This document shows positions 61,268 through 64,000 of a DNA stretch of 64,000 nucleotides, piece after piece. The position numbers were made by a program, and so were the translations under genes. Source of the DNA: Pogonophryne albipinna (lineage: Eukaryota; Chordata; Actinopteri; Perciformes; Artedidraconidae); NCBI GenBank assembly GCA_028583405.1, contig JAPTMU010000120.1:225704-289703 (forward strand), in the 5' to 3' direction. Under the pieces are notes generated by a model. That model did not search any database. It saw nothing but the letters and a program-made list of their open reading frames with translations, and was not told the origin of the DNA. Position 1 is the stretch's first letter. Each line of letters opens with the position of its first letter.

Positions 61268-61805
61268 CAGTGATGGGGGTAACTGAGTACATTTACTCAA
61301 GTATTGTACTTTGTGACATATTTGTACTTTAGCATTCCTCTTTACTGCCACTTTATACTTCTACTCTGCTGCATTTCAGAGGCAAATATTGTACTTTTTA
61401 CTCCACTCCATTAGTTAAACAACACTCACAGTTGCTTTTAACATACACAACACACTACAGTATGCTGATATATAATGCAGTACTGTAATACTACACTACA
61501 CAGTACTTAAAGTATTGGTCCACATGAATAAACTACAATACTAAAATGCTCTATAACCATAATAATAGATAGATACTGTGAAAAGATCCATTCTGCATAA
61601 CGAGTACTTTTACTTTGATACTTGAAGTACAATTAGCTGATAATAATCATTATGCAGAATGAGTACTTTTACTTTTTGTAATTAAAGTACATCATGATAA
61701 TACTTTTGTACTTGTTCTCAAGTAACATCTTTCATTCAAGACTTTAACTTATAATGGAGTATTTTAAGACCATGGTTTTTGTAAGGAGTACTTCTTCAAA
61801 CACTG
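61268..61805. mobile_element. hAT-like MITE (AGTAC-rich)
   Basis: Starts CAGTGATGGGGGTAACTGAG and ends (inverse) CAGTGTTTGAAGAAGTACTC. Multiple TACTTTTACTTTG and AAGTACA motifs fill the ends, as in the hAT at 14041-15852. Flanking 8-mers do not match, so assignment is provisional. It sits just after a LINE-type ATTCTGATTCTGATA tail. Confidence 0.55.
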
Positions 61806-61849
61806 TATAATAGTTCCCTCTATAGTTATAACACTAAACCAGTGTCAGG

Positions 61850-62330
61850 ACCTCGACACAAACTGATGGACCCAAATGCACGACCCAGAGACAAAGTCTT
61901 GAATGTAACAACATGTAATTTTTATTTCACAGAATCAGGTAATCCCTCTTAACAGGGTAGCTACTGGAATAAACAAAAAGCGCTCACAAGGAGGAAAAAA
62001 CTAAGCATTACAAAAAGAAAACTTTAAGAAAAACTTAAGACTACAAAATTAACAAAAATAACAAAACCTGACATGAGCGAAAGCGATCCTTTCTGAGCTG
62101 AGGCTTGGCACGACCATTCGAAGAAACAAACAAGACAAACTGACACAGGACAGGGGAGAGACAGGACTATTTAAACATGAGGTGAGTGGGCACAGGTGGA
62201 AACAATCAGGGGCGGGGCAGACACTGATGATGGTGGGAAAAACACACAGGGGGAGGATGAAACAGGGCCTGAAATGAAAGACAAGAGGTAAGTACAAAAT
62301 AGAACAGGAAATGGAAAATGAGACATGACA
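61850..62330 (-). mobile_element. Possible LTR, minus strand
   Basis: On the minus strand the order is TGTCATGTCTCATTTTCC, a CCCCCTGTGTGTTTTTCC region, CCCCGCCCCTGATTGTTTCC, a TATA-like TTTAAATAG, then TCGTGCCAAGCCTCAG. The layout resembles fish gypsy-type LTRs and is loosely similar to 50412-50589. No second LTR or coding region was found. Confidence 0.3.
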
Positions 62331-62428
62331 TTAAACACAGAGACTGACTAGAGATGAAGGACCTAAATAAACAGACACGACCAGACGTGAAAAAACATGA
62401 AAATGACAGACATAATACATAAACATAA

Positions 62429-62773
62429 CATTCGGTCTACCTATGCTGTAAAATGTATTATCTTTTCAATTTACACACGGCATCTATTGCACGTCTGTCC
62501 GTCCTGGGAGAGGGATCCCTCCTCTGTTGCTCTCCCTGAGGTTTCTCCCATGTTTCCCTTAAACTGTGGGTTTTCTCTGGAAGTTTTTCCTTGTACGATG
62601 TGAGGGTCTACGGATAGAGGGTGTCGTTTTTCTCATACTGATATTCTGAACAATCTGTGCTGTTGTATTTGCTGTAAAGTGTCTCTACTGTAGGCTATTT
62701 TTATTATATGTACAGCACTTTGGCTCGGCCAAAAATCGTTTATAAATGTGCTATATAAATAAAACTTGATAAC
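62429..62773 (+). repeat. LINE 3'-UTR fragment, plus strand
   Basis: Reverse-complement relative of 19953-20305, starting AACATTCGGTCTACC and ending CTATATAAATAAAACTTGAT. It meets the next LINE tail-to-tail: its 3' end at 62773 abuts the truncated C-terminal side of the minus-strand RT. Confidence 0.85.
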
Positions 62774-64000
62774 AGAGTGGAGGATATTTTTATTGAGGGA
62801 ACCCAAAATATCAACCGGGGAGACTGTTGGTTGGGGTCCAACAAAGATGACCTCGGTCTTGCTCTCATTGAGGGTGAGGAAGTTTTGGCTCAGCCAGGAT
62901 TTCATCTCTGTTAAGCAGTCCTTCAACTGCTGTAATGAGTTGGCATTTTGATTGAGAGGCAGATAAATCTGTACATCATCAGCGTAACAATGGAAGGGGA
63001 TATTATGTTTTGTGAGAATTGAGCCTAGGGGCAGTATGTACAATAGGAAAAGGATGGGGCCCAGAATCGAGCCTTGGGGAACCCCACAAGTAAGAGGGGC
63101 TTTGGCAGCGGAGAAGACACCTAACTGCACTGAGAAGCTACGGTCCGTCAAATAAGACCTGAACCATGCAAGAGCAGAGCCTGTAATGCCTGCGGACTGT
63201 TCAAGCCGTGACAACAGGATACTATGATCCACAGTGTCAAAGGCAGCAGTTAAATCTAACAGCACCAAGACAGCTGGGCTGCCTGAGTCGGCGGCTGAGA
63301 GCAGATCATTAAAAACTCTTAAAAGGGCTGTTTCAGTACTATGCATAGGTTTAAAGCCAGACTGAAATTTTTCATGGATACCATGCATGGTTAAAAATGA
63401 CTGCAACTGGGCGTAGACTACTCGCTCCAGGGCTTTAGATAAAAAGGGTAGCTGGGAGATGGGCCTGAAATTTGCAAGAATGGAGGGATCGAGATTTTTC
63501 TTTTTAAGTAGTGGCTTAACCACGGCATGTTTGAAGGCAGCTGGGACACATCCTGAGCTAAGAGAGGTGTTTACAAGCAATAAAACACTTGCTCCAACTG
63601 ATTCAAAAACATCTCTAAGGAAGCGAGAGGGAATGCTGTCTAAGGTGCAGTTTGTCGGCCGCAGGTGCTTGACTACATCCGAGAGAGAAGAGAGGGATAC
63701 AGGCTCAAAATGGTCGAGGACAGCAGGGCACAGAAAGGGAGCAGGATCTGGGGTAGCACTAGTATAGGCTAGCCTAAGAGCAGATACTTTTTCGATAAAA
63801 AATGTAAGAAATGTATCGCAGAGAGTAGTTGATGGCACAATTAGAGAAGCATCACAAGGATTAATGATCTAATTGAGGACATTAAAAAGAACTTGAGGTT
63901 TATGGCTGTTTTTGGAGATTAACAGAGAAATATGCTCCGTTTTGGCTGCTTTGACTGCCGTCTGATAATCGGAAAGGCAAGCACGAAGAATTTCTAAGGA
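62774..64000 (-). pseudogene. L2-like LINE ORF2 (RT), truncated at both ends in the window
   Basis: Minus-strand frame running off the right edge. It contains SLEILRACLSDYQTAVKAAK, then a TAG at 63869-63871, then VVKPLLKKKNLDPSILANFR, ISQLPFLSKALERV, FQSGFKPMHSTETALLRVF, VLLDLTAAFDTVDHSILLS (motif A), GVPQGSILGPILFLLYILPL, HCYADDVQIYLPL (catalytic YADD) and LTLNESKTEVIFVGPQ. After VSPVDILGSLNKN the frame runs into foreign 3'-UTR sequence at about 62773, so the thumb and C-terminus (the RNLGV region onward) are missing. The endonuclease should lie beyond 64000. Dead by one stop and truncation. Confidence 0.9.

Noticed and set aside
61268..61805. Full hAT with confirmed target duplication
   Set aside because: Termini look right but the flanking 8-mers (CTGATAAG and TATAATAG) do not match, so only a provisional hAT-like call is kept.

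Overview
This window looks like teleost fish nuclear DNA from an intergenic or intronic stretch. The evidence is indirect. It is AT-rich and packed with fish-type repeats: CR1/L2-like LINEs, non-autonomous hAT and TTAA-targeting DNA transposons, LTR-like sequences and very long (GT)n arrays. There is no rRNA, no convincing tRNA, no bacterial-style operon and no host gene I can defend. Every long open frame is either a retrotransposon or transposase remnant or an artefact of a stop-free tandem repeat. I cannot name the species.

Layout. 0-9 kb: a complete hAT insertion (728-2265, perfect 8-bp target duplication), a 40-bp minisatellite (3441-4040), an inverted-repeat element (4427-5071), and the first copy of a TTAA-flanked element carrying a 37-bp minisatellite (6149-8399), itself split by a hAT. 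9-19 kb: nested hATs (9223-9966), a hAT that still encodes BED-finger and hATC fragments (11987-13049), a second MITE with a 57-bp array, a hAT containing a dead L2-like LINE (14041-15852), and a TTAA element broken by an apparent inversion (16328-18122). 19-30 kb: a LINE 3' end, an LTR-like repeat with a 7-bp minisatellite, huge GT arrays, a single-unit TTAA element (25463-25848), degenerate tandem repeats (27230-28720) and a short TTAA-element relative (29171-29395). 30-41 kb: a nearly intact L2-like LINE with one premature stop (30664-34338), a 10-bp minisatellite, and a 5'-truncated LINE of another clade (38370-40760). 41-50 kb: two more full TTAA elements with 18- and 22-unit arrays, a hAT, a Tc1-like end, and an LTR-like repeat holding a 1,054-bp TIR element. 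50-64 kb: older repeats, a second inverted copy of the 1,054-bp element split by a hAT (57500-59309), a 462-bp TTAA MITE (60639-61100), and an L2-like RT that runs off the window end.

The main story is the behaviour of the repeats. Three unrelated dispersed families (the 37-bp TTAA element, the 57-bp MITE and the LTR-like repeat) each contain an internal segment that has become a minisatellite. In the TTAA family, single-unit and multi-unit copies coexist in one window, one array shows a clean 5-unit higher-order repeat, and one copy can be restored to a normal element by a simple inversion. I found no evidence of a new enzymatic system. The most novel material is this transposon-to-minisatellite conversion.
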